The notes under the pieces: generated by a model
What the model saw: only the letters and a program-made list of their open reading frames with translations
Databases searched by the model: none
What the model was told of the DNA's origin: nothing
From: Treponema socranskii subsp. socranskii VPI DR56BR1116 = ATCC 35536
Lineage (GTDB): Bacteria; Spirochaetota; Spirochaetia; Treponematales; Treponemataceae
Reading direction: 5' to 3'
DNA: 64,000 nucleotides
Assembly: GCF_000468115.1 (NCBI RefSeq)
Contig: NZ_AVQI01000050.1
Coordinates: 1 to 64,000 of the forward strand
Position numbers and translations under genes: made by a program
In this document: positions 33,188 through 42,447 of the stretch, piece by piece
How positions within the stretch are numbered: the stretch's first letter is position 1
Layout: the number at the start of each line of letters is the position of its first letter

Positions 33188-34024
33188 CTACAGCTGCACT
33201 CCCGTCCGCAGTTTTTCTTCGAAACGTTCGCGCTTTTTTCCTTCGAGCGGATTTTGTTCTCCGGAAAGTATTTTTCGCAGCGCTTCCATCTCTTCGCCCG
33301 AAAAGCGCACGCCTTCGTTTATGTGATTGATAAAGGATCCCGTCGCAAGAGGGGCGACCGTGCGGCACAGCGCAAGGATAACTTTCGCATATTCTCGGAT
33401 TTCATACTGCGCGTGTCCGTCGAGCCTGAGTTTTAAAAATCGAAAGAGATTGTGCAGATCCATTTGCCAATAGAATTCGGTATAGAGCGCAAGCGGCAAA
33501 TCGATACGCGCGATTTCCCGCGCAAGAGACGCATCGAGGAGTTTCGTATACGTTTCGTAGGAAGCCTTTTGTCCTTCTTCGAGCGCCGCTCGGATATTTT
33601 CGGCTTCGTCTTTTGAAAAGGGTTCGGCCGCCCTACCCTGTTTGTTGTCCTTGCTCTGCGGTGCGATGTTCTCATCGGAGGGAACGTAGAACTCGTCTTT
33701 CATGATCGAATAACGGCCGGACACTTCGTTCATCCTGCCCGTGCGGTGGCGCACCCATTGACGCGCGACGAAGATCGGCATTTTAAGGTGAAAGGTCATC
33801 ACCACCTGTTCGAAGGGAGAAGTGTGTTCGTGGCGCAAAAGATAATCGATGAGCGCGCCGTCCTGCGAAACCGTCTTCGTTCCTTCTCCGTACGAAACGC
33901 GCGCCGCCTGAACAATCCGCGCGTCTCCGCCGAAATAATCGACAAGGCGGATAAAACCCTTGTCGAGCACGGGATATTCTTTATCGAGAATCGCTTCCGC
34001 TTCGGGAACAACACAGTGAGCCAT
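33188..34024 (-). CDS. thyX: Flavin-dependent thymidylate synthase
   Basis: A 278-residue ThyX that makes dTMP from dUMP using FAD, NADPH and methylene-tetrahydrofolate. The signature RHRTGRMNEVSGRYS (RHR-x7-8-S) is at about 93-107. LRHEHTSPFEQ and the C-terminal HNLFRFLKLRLDGHAQYEIR also match. It replaces ThyA and frees the cell from dihydrofolate reductase coupling. AAGAGGA lies ahead of the start, and a plausible promoter (TTGTCA-18-TAATAC) lies upstream on the minus strand. Confidence 0.93.
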   Translation of the reverse strand: MAHCVVPEAEAILDKEYPVLDKGFIRLVDYFGGDARIVQAARVSYGEGTKTVSQDGALIDYLLRHEHTSPFEQVVMTFHLKMPIFVARQWVRHRTGRMNEVSGRYSIMKDEFYVPSDENIAPQSKDNKQGRAAEPFSKDEAENIRAALEEGQKASYETYTKLLDASLAREIARIDLPLALYTEFYWQMDLHNLFRFLKLRLDGHAQYEIREYAKVILALCRTVAPLATGSFINHINEGVRFSGEEMEALRKILSGEQNPLEGKKRERFEEKLRTGVQL

Positions 34025-34206
34025 ATATATTCCTCTTGTACATGTGCGTATGTATTACGCATCCAACTTTTCAATTGACAAGAATATAACAAATTTCCGT
34101 GCACAGTGCAATATTCGAAAAATGCTCATTCGGGCGTATCCCTCGCTTCGCTCGGGTCAGGCTTTCCGGCGTTACGCTGCCGCTTGCCTTTCGGCGCCAA
34201 GCGTGA

Positions 34207-34212
34207 TACAGT
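34207..34212 (+). promoter_or_regulatory. -10 box of manC (leaderless)
   Basis: TACAGT at 34207-34212, six bases before ATG 34219, with TTGCCT 17 bases upstream as -35. Confidence 0.5.
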
Positions 34213-34218
34213 AGTCCC

Positions 34219-35268
34219 ATGTTGCCCGTAATCCTTTCGGGCGGTTCGGGCTCGCGCCTGTGGCCGCTTTCGACACCTGACGTACCCAAACAATTTCTTC
34301 CTCTCACGGACGCAAAGCGGACGATGATCCAGCAGACGGTCATGCGGCTCGACGGTCTCGATTTTATGTCGTCTCCGCTCGTAATCTGCAACGAACACCA
34401 TACCGCACTTGTCCGCTCGCAGCTTTCGGACATCGGCAAACTGCAGCGTCCCGTCATGCTCGAACCGGTCGGGCGCAATACCGCACCGGCGATCGCGGCG
34501 GCAGCTCTGTACTGTACAGAGCACGAAGGCGACGGGCTTATGCTCGTTCTCCCCTCCGACGCAACGATTTTAAACGTACCCGTATTTCAAAAGGCGGTCG
34601 CAAAAGCGCATAAAGCCGCATTGAAAAACAAATACGCGCTCTTCGGCATCGTGCCTACAAGGGCGGAAACGGGATACGGCTATATCGAAACCGAAGCGGG
34701 TACGCTCGAAGATGCACGTCCGGTCAAAGCCTTCAAAGAAAAGCCGGACGAAGCGACCGCCCGGCGATACGTTGCGGAAGGAAATTATTTTTGGAACAGC
34801 GGCATGTTTGCAATTCCCGCCGAACTCTACCTCGCGGAGATAAAAGCGTTCGCGCCTGAAATGCTGTCGCACGTAAAAGATGCGTATAAAAATGCCGAAC
34901 GGACGGATACGGCCGTAAAGCTCAATAAAAGCGATTTCGAAGCGATAGAAGGCAATTCGATCGATTACACCGTCATGGAACACACGAAAAACGCCGTCGT
35001 CATTCCGCTCGATGCGGGTTGGAGCGACGTCGGCTCGTGGAACATGGTGTGGGAACTTTCCGAAAAAGACGAACTGGGAAACGCGGCGAACGGTATCGCT
35101 TTTTTCAAAGATGCCTCCGGCAATCTCATTCACACCGAAAACGGAAAAGCGGTCGCACTGCTCGGCATAAAAAATTGCGCCGTCATCGAATCGAAAGACG
35201 GACTGCTCATCGCCGATATGCAGTACGTACAGGAAGTAAAAAAAGCCGCCGAACGCTTTTTAAAATAA
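34219..35268 (+). CDS. manC: Mannose-1-phosphate guanylyltransferase
   Basis: A 349-residue nucleotidyltransferase making GDP-mannose. The GTP-binding motif LPVILSGGSGSRLWPLS is at the very N-terminus, followed by PKQFLPLT, then LEPVGRNTAPAIAAA, TGYGYIE, FKEKPDEA and WNSGMFAI, all standard for this family. It lacks the C-terminal phosphomannose isomerase domain of bifunctional enzymes. GDP-mannose would feed glycan or glycolipid synthesis. The start lies six bases after a -10 box and has no Shine-Dalgarno site. Confidence 0.9.
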   Translation: MLPVILSGGSGSRLWPLSTPDVPKQFLPLTDAKRTMIQQTVMRLDGLDFMSSPLVICNEHHTALVRSQLSDIGKLQRPVMLEPVGRNTAPAIAAAALYCTEHEGDGLMLVLPSDATILNVPVFQKAVAKAHKAALKNKYALFGIVPTRAETGYGYIETEAGTLEDARPVKAFKEKPDEATARRYVAEGNYFWNSGMFAIPAELYLAEIKAFAPEMLSHVKDAYKNAERTDTAVKLNKSDFEAIEGNSIDYTVMEHTKNAVVIPLDAGWSDVGSWNMVWELSEKDELGNAANGIAFFKDASGNLIHTENGKAVALLGIKNCAVIESKDGLLIADMQYVQEVKKAAERFLK

Positions 35269-35348
35269 CGGGAACTTCTAAAAATTGCAATTATTAAAGG
35301 CTTGCTTTGAACATTTTCTACCCGTCAATACACAGGAGCAGCGACAGC

Positions 35349-36047
35349 ATGAAAATCACACGCCTTATATTCGACCTCGACAGTACGCTGTATGCTCCGA
35401 CTGCAGGCATCACAGCAGGATTTTCGGATCGCACGCTTTCGTTCGTTTCGGATTTTTTTAACATAAGCCGCGAAGAAGCGCGCGCAAAGCGCCTTCGCAA
35501 TCTGCCGAATTTTTCCACGACACTCGAATGGCTGCAAAGCGAAGGTCTCACCGATGTCGAAGGCTATCTGGCGTATATGCATCCCGAAAGCGAAGCGAAC
35601 GAACTGGAAGCCGATGCAAACCTGCGCCCGCTTCTCGCATCGATCGGCATACCGAAATCGATTTTAACGAATTCGCCGCTCGAACACGCCGAGCGCGTCC
35701 TCAAAAAATTAAACGTCGCCGACGAGTTCGAATCGATTTGCGACATACGTGATTGTAATTTCAGAGGCAAACCCTATGAAACCGCTTACCGCGCCGCTCT
35801 CAAAAAATGCGGCGGCACGACGGACGGCACTCTCTTTTTCGACGACCAATTCAAATACGTCGACGGGTATGCGGCGCTCGGAGGAGTCGCCGTCCTCGTC
35901 GGCACTCACAACGGCACGCCTCTGGGGACGGGAGCATCTCCCGAACTGAGCGCCGTTTCCGCACCTCCTTTGCACCCCGGACGTGTGCTCCGCATGGCCG
36001 ATATTTATGCACTGCCCGCCCTCTTGAAACAAATCGCCGATTTATAG
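35349..36047 (+). CDS. HAD-family pyrimidine 5'-nucleotidase-like phosphatase
   Basis: A 232-residue HAD hydrolase. LIFDLDSTLYAPTAG at the start carries the Asp nucleophile (D-L-D), followed by a four-helix cap. IPKSILTNSPLEHAERVLKK is motif II, KPYETAYRAALKKCG motif III and LFFDDQFKYVDGYAALG motif IV. The FDLDxTLY form and cap are those of the yeast Sdt1/Phm8 type pyrimidine nucleotidase group. The ATG at 35349 has AGGAG ten bases upstream. The tRNA-Ala promoter overlaps its final codons. Confidence 0.8.
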   Translation: MKITRLIFDLDSTLYAPTAGITAGFSDRTLSFVSDFFNISREEARAKRLRNLPNFSTTLEWLQSEGLTDVEGYLAYMHPESEANELEADANLRPLLASIGIPKSILTNSPLEHAERVLKKLNVADEFESICDIRDCNFRGKPYETAYRAALKKCGGTTDGTLFFDDQFKYVDGYAALGGVAVLVGTHNGTPLGTGASPELSAVSAPPLHPGRVLRMADIYALPALLKQIADL

Positions 36048-36053
36048 TATAAT
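36024..36053 (+). promoter_or_regulatory. Promoter of tRNA-Ala
   Basis: TTGAAA (36024-36029), 18-bp spacer, TATAAT (36048-36053). The -35 lies inside the end of the HAD gene. Confidence 0.7.
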
Positions 36054-36063
36054 GGTGAAATAC

Positions 36064-36136
36064 GGGGATATAGCTCAGTTGGTAGAGCGATAGGTTCGCA
36101 ATCTATAGGTCACCGGTTCGATCCCGGCTATCTCCA
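36064..36136 (+). tRNA. tRNA-Ala (anticodon CGC)
   Basis: A 73-nt cloverleaf. The acceptor stem is GGGGATA/TATCTCC with the G3-U70 wobble that marks alanine. The D arm is GCTCAGTTGGTAGAGC. The anticodon stem is ATAGG/TCTAT with loop TTCGCAA, giving anticodon CGC for codon GCG. The T loop is TTCGATC. Position 49-65 is an A-C mismatch. CCA is not encoded. A GCG-only alanine tRNA supplements a wobble isoacceptor. Confidence 0.9.
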
Positions 36137-36165
36137 AAATAATCACAAAAGCACCGCTATTCTGT

Positions 36166-36194
36166 TTGACACTCCTCCGAGCCGCCGTTATAAT
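36166..36194 (+). promoter_or_regulatory. Promoter of ptsI
   Basis: TTGACA (36166-36171), 17-bp spacer, TATAAT (36189-36194), a full consensus. The ATG at 36204 is nine bases downstream, leaving about three bases of leader and no ribosome-binding site. Confidence 0.75.
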
Positions 36195-36203
36195 AAAATA
36201 CAA

Positions 36204-37919
36204 ATGAAAATATTTCTCGGCATTCCGGCAGCTGACGGAATCGGACTCGGAAAAGCGTTCGTCATTCCCGAAAAGACAATAAAAACCGTTCCTCAAAAAA
36301 CCGTCCGAGAAGAAGAAAAGGATGCAGGCTGGAAGCGTTTTTTATCGTCGGTACGCGCCGTCACCGAAAGGCTCGATGCCGAACTTGAACACTTGCCGAA
36401 AAACACGGCGAACAAAACGCAGCGCGATTTGCTCGAAGCCTATACGCTCATGCTCGGCGATCCGATTTTCGCCGCCGAACTCAAAGATTCTTATGAAAAA
36501 TCGAACGTAAATATCGAACACGTCGTCGATGTAAAAGCGTCCGAATATGCCGAAAAACTGCGCAACGCGGGCGACGACTATTTGGCCGAACGGGCAAGAG
36601 ACATCACCGACGTATTCGCCCTCGTGCTCGACGATATGCTGTGCGTCCGCGAATTCGATGCAAACGATGTACCTGAAGGAGCGGTCATCGTCGCGTCATC
36701 TCTTTCACCGACGAATACGATCGCCCTTGCAAAACGGAAGATCTCGGCGCTCGCGCTCACCGAAGGCGGTCTTTCGAGCCATGTCGTCATATTGGCGCGG
36801 AACTACGGCATTCCCGCCGTCGTCGGCATCAACAATATCACACATCAAATTCAAACGGGGGAAACCGTCGTCGTAAACGGCAAAACGGCGGAAGTCATCG
36901 CCGGCCCCGACGACGCAACTCTCTCCGAATATCGAAAAAAAATCGAAGAGGAAAAAGCGCACGAAGAAAAGCTTAAAATATTTTTAACAAAATCCGCCGA
37001 AACGAAGGACGGCACGAAATTTCAATTGTACGCGAACATCGGTACACCGGAAGAAGCGGACTTCGCGGTAAAAGAGGGCGCGGACGGCATCGGTCTTTTC
37101 CGTACGGAATTTTTATACATGAGCTGTATGCGAGAAACGGCAAACTACGCGTACCGTCCCTTCGACGAAGAAGTGCAGTTCAACGCGTATAAGCACGCGC
37201 TCGGCGCTATGAACGGAAAGCCCGTAACGATCCGCACACTCGACGCGGGCGGCGACAAGCTCATTCATTCGGCGGACATTCCGGCTGCGGAAGAAAAAAA
37301 TCCGCTCATGGGACTGCGCGCCGTGCGCCTTTCTCTCGCCTATCCGCAGCTTTTAAAAACACAGCTGCGCGCTTTATACCGTGCAAGCATCTACGGAAAC
37401 CTGCGCATCATGCTGCCGCTCATCACGACCGTCGATCAGGTGAAGCAGTGCAAATCGATCGCGAAAACGGTGCAGAGCGAACTGCGCGCCGAAAATATTC
37501 CGTTCAACGATAAGGTCCCGATCGGCATCATGGTGGAAACGGCCGCCGCCGCCCTGCTTTCCGATTCGCTTGCAAAGCACAGCGATTTTTTTTCGATCGG
37601 TACGAACGATTTAACGCAGTACACGCTCGGCATCGACAGGGAAAATCCCGCCGTGTCGGGACTCTACGACGAATTCAATTTGGCCGTTCTGCGCCTTATC
37701 GCGATGACGGTCGATGCCGCCGGAAAAGCGGGCATACCCGTTTCCGTGTGCGGAGAGATGGCGGGAAAAAACGACAGCGTTCTCGTGCTTTCGGGTATGG
37801 GACTTCGCAGTTTGAGTATGAGCGCAAAATCAATTTCCGGCATCAAAGAGCTTTTGTCGCGCTTTACGATCGACGAATTGAATGCGATTTCGGCAAAGCA
37901 TCTCAATAATTTATATTAA
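36204..37919 (+). CDS. ptsI: PTS enzyme I (phosphoenolpyruvate-protein phosphotransferase)
   Basis: A 571-residue enzyme that takes phosphate from PEP to a histidine and on to HPr. Order: HPr-binding helical domain (about 30-140), the phosphorylated histidine in LSSHVVILARNYGIPAVVG near 195, then the PEP-binding barrel with DGIGLFRTEFLYM, TIRTLDAGGDK, GLRAVRLSL, DFFSIGTNDLTQYTLGIDR and the catalytic Cys in VSVCGEMAG. All key residues are present and length is normal. HPr and sugar permeases are not adjacent; in treponemes PTS components often serve regulation rather than transport. It is expressed from a consensus promoter as an almost leaderless mRNA. Confidence 0.93.
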   Translation: MKIFLGIPAADGIGLGKAFVIPEKTIKTVPQKTVREEEKDAGWKRFLSSVRAVTERLDAELEHLPKNTANKTQRDLLEAYTLMLGDPIFAAELKDSYEKSNVNIEHVVDVKASEYAEKLRNAGDDYLAERARDITDVFALVLDDMLCVREFDANDVPEGAVIVASSLSPTNTIALAKRKISALALTEGGLSSHVVILARNYGIPAVVGINNITHQIQTGETVVVNGKTAEVIAGPDDATLSEYRKKIEEEKAHEEKLKIFLTKSAETKDGTKFQLYANIGTPEEADFAVKEGADGIGLFRTEFLYMSCMRETANYAYRPFDEEVQFNAYKHALGAMNGKPVTIRTLDAGGDKLIHSADIPAAEEKNPLMGLRAVRLSLAYPQLLKTQLRALYRASIYGNLRIMLPLITTVDQVKQCKSIAKTVQSELRAENIPFNDKVPIGIMVETAAAALLSDSLAKHSDFFSIGTNDLTQYTLGIDRENPAVSGLYDEFNLAVLRLIAMTVDAAGKAGIPVSVCGEMAGKNDSVLVLSGMGLRSLSMSAKSISGIKELLSRFTIDELNAISAKHLNNLY

Positions 37920-37950
37920 TTAATAATTACGGCGAACGGGATTATCGATT

Positions 37951-39411
37951 ATGCAGAAAAAACGCAAACCTGATTTTTCAAAACCGCTCGAAAAAAAGCG
38001 CTCGGAATCGCTCGCGCAAAAAGCAACGGATGAAAAGCGCGACAAGCTGTTTGCAAACTGCCCCGTCGTCGTCATTGCAGGACGTCCGAACGTCGGCAAG
38101 TCTACGCTCTTCAACCGCTTTATGAAAAAAAATATCGCGATCACCGATCCGACTCCGGGCGTTACTCGCGATCCCGTCGAAGGTACGGCGCTCATAGCGG
38201 GAAAACCCGTTCGCCTCATCGACACGGGCGGTTATAAGCTCGAACGAAAAACGGGTACGCAGGAAGCCGCCCTCGACGAACTCGTCGTAAACCGTTCGCT
38301 CGATGCGATACGGAAAGCCGATTTGATTTTACTCGTCTTCGATGCCGGAGAACTCACCGCCGAAGACGAAGAACTCATCGGAGAAATGCGTCCGTATCGG
38401 GACAAAGTCATCGCCGTCGTCAATAAAACGGAAGGCGGACGCAACAGCGAACAGGCTTACGAGTACGCAAGATTCGGCTTCGGCGATTTGATTTTCATTT
38501 CGGCCGAACACGGCGATCACATATCCGAACTTTCGGATGCGATCGTTTCGCGCCTCGATTTTTCATCCGTCGTCGAAACCGACAAAACACCAGTCATACG
38601 GATCGCGATCATGGGAAAGCCGAACACCGGAAAATCGACGCTCGCAAACCGCTTGACGCATTCCGACGCGTCGATCGTCAGCGATTACGCCGGCACGACG
38701 CGGGACGTCGTCGAAGGAGCCTTTTCGTACGGAGGAGCCGACTTTCAAGTGCTTGATACCGCCGGCATCCGAAGAAAGACGAAGGTAAAAGAAAACGTCG
38801 AATACTATTCCGTAAACCGCGCGATCAAAACGCTCGACGAATGCGACGTCGTCATATTGATGATCGACGCGCAGGACGGATTGGACGAGCAGGTAAAAAA
38901 ATTGTGCGCGCTTGCGCACGAACGCGGACGCGGCATCGTCTTCGCGCTCAATAAATGGGACACGCAGGAAAAGGGACGCACGGCGTTCCGCAAAGCGGCG
39001 GAAAATATCCGCATTATGTTCGGTCACATGGAATACGCGCCGATCGTCGCGCTTTCCGCCCTCGAAGGCAAGGGCATCAAGGATTTGCTGAATACGGTGC
39101 TTGAACTCTACGCTCAGCTTACGCGAAAAGTCGAAACGTCGGTACTGAACGCGGCGCTCAAAGATTGGCTTTTTCAATACCCGCCGCCCGCCGCGAAAAC
39201 CGCGCATTTTAAAGTACGCTATATGACGCAGACCGGCGTCAATCCCGTGTCGTTTTTGATCTTTGCGACAAAGCCCGAATCGGTACCGCAGACGTATATC
39301 GCCTATCTCAAAAACAGAATCCGCGAAGATTTGGGATTTAATAAAATTCCCGTGCAGCTCGAACTGAAAGCGAGCCGGCAAAAATGGGAAGACCGCACGA
39401 ATACAAACTGA
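37951..39411 (+). CDS. der: Ribosome-assembly GTPase Der (EngA)
   Basis: A 486-residue GTPase with two tandem G domains, needed for 50S subunit maturation. Domain 1: GRPNVGKSTLFNRF, then PGVTRDP, DTGGY and NKTE. Domain 2: GKPNTGKSTLANRL, AGTTRDVVEG, DTAGIRRK and NKWD. A KH-like C-terminal domain ends with FNKIPVQLELKASRQKW. The N-terminus carries a 40-residue basic extension (KKRKPDFSKPLEKKRSESLA) not found in E. coli Der. It is followed 11 bases later by a MerR-type regulator. Confidence 0.93.
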   Translation: MQKKRKPDFSKPLEKKRSESLAQKATDEKRDKLFANCPVVVIAGRPNVGKSTLFNRFMKKNIAITDPTPGVTRDPVEGTALIAGKPVRLIDTGGYKLERKTGTQEAALDELVVNRSLDAIRKADLILLVFDAGELTAEDEELIGEMRPYRDKVIAVVNKTEGGRNSEQAYEYARFGFGDLIFISAEHGDHISELSDAIVSRLDFSSVVETDKTPVIRIAIMGKPNTGKSTLANRLTHSDASIVSDYAGTTRDVVEGAFSYGGADFQVLDTAGIRRKTKVKENVEYYSVNRAIKTLDECDVVILMIDAQDGLDEQVKKLCALAHERGRGIVFALNKWDTQEKGRTAFRKAAENIRIMFGHMEYAPIVALSALEGKGIKDLLNTVLELYAQLTRKVETSVLNAALKDWLFQYPPPAAKTAHFKVRYMTQTGVNPVSFLIFATKPESVPQTYIAYLKNRIREDLGFNKIPVQLELKASRQKWEDRTNTN

Positions 39412-39422
39412 CGGAGAGGCAA

Positions 39423-39758
39423 GTGGCATCGTATTCGATCGGCGACGTAGAAGAGATCACGGGCGTAAAAGCCCACGTGCTTCGCTATTGGGAAAGCGTG
39501 ATACCCGGATTCGCCCCGCAAAAAAATATGGCGGGACACCGAGTGTATTCGCAGCGCGAAATCGATATCATCCTCCGGCTGAAATACCTTATCAATATCA
39601 AAAAATTTACGATCGAAGGCGCGCGAAGTCAAATCATCGAAGACGCGAATCGCCTCGAAGACGACGCGGATACGCTGCATGCGATCCACGACTTGCGCAC
39701 CGATTTGACCGACATTTACCTTACGATGAGGAAATACCGAAAGCATGAACCGAACTGA
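39423..39758 (+). CDS. MerR-family transcriptional regulator
   Basis: A 111-residue regulator starting at GTG 39423 (GGAGAGG just upstream); an in-frame ATG at 39384 would overlap der. The winged helix-turn-helix is YSIGDVEEITGVKAHVLRYW with wing GHRVYSQREIDIILRLKYLI. A short coiled coil follows and there is no effector domain and no metal-binding cysteines, so it is the short MerR type of the HspR/GlnR-like kind. Target genes are unknown. Its end overlaps the next gene by 14 bases. Confidence 0.82.
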   Translation: MASYSIGDVEEITGVKAHVLRYWESVIPGFAPQKNMAGHRVYSQREIDIILRLKYLINIKKFTIEGARSQIIEDANRLEDDADTLHAIHDLRTDLTDIYLTMRKYRKHEPN

Positions 39759-41034
39759 AGGCGCAACGCGGTACGAAAAATTTATTAAAAAAAATACCGC
39801 GGCAATTTTGAAACGGCGCAGCATGTTTTCAGCCGATGCGATTCCGCCCGACGCACGAAATGTCATCGACGAATTCGACAAGATATTGCAAAGCGTATTT
39901 CCCGCAAACGGCAGGCAGCTCGCCTCTCTTCCGAAACACATAAACGCGCTTTCGCACGCGCTCACCGACGAACGGGGCGAACGGAGAAGAGGCTATATGA
40001 ACGCGCCCGAAACGCTTTCCGCATACGTTCGCTATTTTTCGTGGTGGAACATAGTCCGCTTTACGCGCCTTTTTGCAAACTTTGAAAAAGACGCGTTTGC
40101 GCTTTCGGACGGGGACGCCTGCCTCGATGTCGGAAGCGGCCCGCTCACCGCCGTCATCTCGCTGTGGCTTTCCTGCCCCGAACTGCGGAACAAAAAACTT
40201 ACGTGGTACTGCATGGACATATCGCAGGCATCCCTTGCGCTCGGAGAAAACCTCTACCTTTCGATCGCAGCCCGCGTCCCTCCTTCCGATAAAAACGCCG
40301 CCCCTCATTGGAATATCGTGCGCGTAAAAGGTGCGCTCGGAGAGCCGCTACGGCAAAAAGCCTCTCTTATCGTCTGTGCCGACATGCTGAACGAACTGCG
40401 CGAAACCGATGCGCGGAGCGACGAAATACGCGCAAAACAGTACGCCTCATCGCTCCTCTCCTATGCGGCAAAAAAATGCGGTCTGCTCGTCATCGAACCG
40501 GGAGTGCCGTCCGCCGCACGCATTATCAGCTTGATGCGCGATACGCTGCTTAAAAAAAATATGACGATCGTTTCGCCCTGTCCGCACGCGGGCGCATGCC
40601 CGATGAACGGATACCGCGCGCACACGGGAAGCACGTCGAAGTGGTGCAACTTCGCTTTTTCGACGGAGGACGCACCCCCTTCGCTTTTGAAGCTTTCGAA
40701 AGACGCAAAGCTTCCGAAAACGAGAGCCGTCGTAAGTTTTCTCTTTGCCCGAAACGCTTTCGAAAACGGGAGCGGAAAAACGTCAAACGCCGCCGTCAGC
40801 GAAGCTTCAAAGTCGGTGAGAGCCGAATTTCCGATCCGCATCGTAAGCGATGCCATCACTCTTCCCGGCCGCGCTTCGGGACACTACGCGTGCAGTCCTC
40901 TCGGATTAACGCTTGCAGTTCCCTCATCCGGCCGTCCCCTTTTTTCGGGCGACTTTGTCGCAGTCCGCTCGCTCGGCGATTCGGCACGGCTTCCGAAAGA
41001 CGAAAAAACCGGCGCCGCCGTTATCACCGTGTGA
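39745..41034 (+). CDS. Rsm22/METTL17-family ribosome-associated methyltransferase-like protein
   Basis: A 429-residue protein. YMNAPETLSAYVRYFSWWNI leads to the SAM-binding fold with CLDVGSGPLTAVI near residue 128 and VCADMLNEL near 210. The Cys cluster CPHAGACPM followed by WCNFAF (about 270-300) is the Rsm22 signature; in mitochondrial METTL17 such cysteines bind an iron-sulfur cluster. Rsm22 proteins act in small-subunit assembly. The C-terminal region is a beta-rich tail. The start overlaps the MerR gene. Confidence 0.8.
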   Translation: MNRTEGATRYEKFIKKNTAAILKRRSMFSADAIPPDARNVIDEFDKILQSVFPANGRQLASLPKHINALSHALTDERGERRRGYMNAPETLSAYVRYFSWWNIVRFTRLFANFEKDAFALSDGDACLDVGSGPLTAVISLWLSCPELRNKKLTWYCMDISQASLALGENLYLSIAARVPPSDKNAAPHWNIVRVKGALGEPLRQKASLIVCADMLNELRETDARSDEIRAKQYASSLLSYAAKKCGLLVIEPGVPSAARIISLMRDTLLKKNMTIVSPCPHAGACPMNGYRAHTGSTSKWCNFAFSTEDAPPSLLKLSKDAKLPKTRAVVSFLFARNAFENGSGKTSNAAVSEASKSVRAEFPIRIVSDAITLPGRASGHYACSPLGLTLAVPSSGRPLFSGDFVAVRSLGDSARLPKDEKTGAAVITV

Positions 41035-41193
41035 GACTCTCACACGAAAATTGATTTTTATCCGAAAGACCGAATATCGGATTTTCAAAGCAAATAAAAA
41101 TGTATGAAAGCGACCTTCCGGCCGCGTGACAAAACGACCGGACGCATGCGCGATACCTGCCGTACAGAAAAATACAAATATCACGTCATTTCT

Positions 41194-42447
41194 TTAAAAC
41201 ATCCAGCCGACCGAAACTTCGGGTTGAACAATATACTTCGGCATGCCTTTTCTGAACACGATAAAGTGTTCGACGCCGGCTTCGACATACATCTTTTTGA
41301 ATACATTTAAAAGCTGAAGCGAGGTTCCCGCGCTGATGCCCGGCCCCCAATACCAGTACGCGGGACTTTTTACATCGCCCGAACCGTCAAACACAAAGCG
41401 GCTGTTTACCAAAAAGGCGGTGCCGAAACCCGCGTGTACGTCGAGGTTTAAACGGTGTTTTATAAGCGGGTATATGTACACCGCATTCAGCTGTGCAGTC
41501 ATGAGCGTGCCGCTCAGCGTGTAATAATCGCGTTTTGCGTTCATCATTGCGGCCGAGTAGGTCAAGTTAAAACCGAAGTGGCCGTAAGTTCTTTTTATCG
41601 GCAGAAGCGAAAAGCGGAATATGCCGCCCAAGGGGGCGATGTTCCTGTTATAGAACGTTTGAAAGACGCTTTCTCCCGCAAAGCCGGTAAATGCATAGCC
41701 TGCCGACACATAGGCATCCACGGGCTTTTGGAATTTGAAGGTTACCGTTTTACTTTTGTCGGTTAAGCCGCTTATATCGCGCACGGTAAAAGTATAGATA
41801 CCGGGATTGAACTTATTTAAGTTTAATTCAAATCGGACTTTTTTTCCGTCTTTGGAAAGCTCGGCCGGCACAAGCGTGATCGGAGCGCCCCCTTGTTTGC
41901 TCAGAGAAAATACGGTGTGCCGCAAAAAGTAGGCACCGGATGCGGCAAAGATGCCGTCGAAAAATTCATCCAAATAGATGATCTGCGGCGACACGGAGTC
42001 GACTTCCGGCTGGTGCGCAATCAAAATTTCAAAATTGCGGTAGGCACTGGACGCTTCCGCCTGTTCGAGCAGGTTGATAACGGTTATTTTATAGCGGTAA
42101 CTTCCCGGCGGCAGCGACACATCGGTAAAGTTGTCTTTAACCAGTTTTTTATCGATTCTGCGCCAGTTGCCGTTATCATCCTCTTTTTCGAGTTCGAACT
42201 CGTAGCCCAAAATATCTTCAACCGTCTGCCACGAAAGTCGTTGGTACAAAACCGAACCGCGTTCGCTTTCCTCGATAAAATAGTGCGTCATTTCCTCGGT
42301 CTTTTCGTCGGCCATTCCTTCCGTAGCGGGATTTTTGTCCGCTTGCTCTTGCGCAGGCACGCCGTCAGGCGTCTGTGCCTGTACGAACGGCAGACACACA
42401 AAAAAGACGAGCGCACACAAAGCTGCAAAAAATCGTCTATCGCCCAT
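41194..42447 (-). CDS. Outer-membrane beta-barrel protein with N-terminal Fn3-like module
   Basis: A 417-residue exported protein. Signal peptide residues 1-24 (ALCALVFFVCLPFVQAQ). An Fn3-like module (about 70-140: RLSWQTVEDILGYEFELEKE and GSYRYKITVI) resembles the repeats of the upstream FecR-domain protein. A second Ig-like domain follows (about 150-245). From about 250 alternating amphipathic strands (VDAYVSAGYAFTGFAG, HFGFNLTYSAAMMNAKR, LNLDVHAGFGTAFLV) end in VSVGWMF, a C-terminal Phe as required by the BAM insertion signal. It overlaps the FecR gene by 11 bases, so the two are translated together. Confidence 0.75.
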   Translation of the reverse strand: MGDRRFFAALCALVFFVCLPFVQAQTPDGVPAQEQADKNPATEGMADEKTEEMTHYFIEESERGSVLYQRLSWQTVEDILGYEFELEKEDDNGNWRRIDKKLVKDNFTDVSLPPGSYRYKITVINLLEQAEASSAYRNFEILIAHQPEVDSVSPQIIYLDEFFDGIFAASGAYFLRHTVFSLSKQGGAPITLVPAELSKDGKKVRFELNLNKFNPGIYTFTVRDISGLTDKSKTVTFKFQKPVDAYVSAGYAFTGFAGESVFQTFYNRNIAPLGGIFRFSLLPIKRTYGHFGFNLTYSAAMMNAKRDYYTLSGTLMTAQLNAVYIYPLIKHRLNLDVHAGFGTAFLVNSRFVFDGSGDVKSPAYWYWGPGISAGTSLQLLNVFKKMYVEAGVEHFIVFRKGMPKYIVQPEVSVGWMF

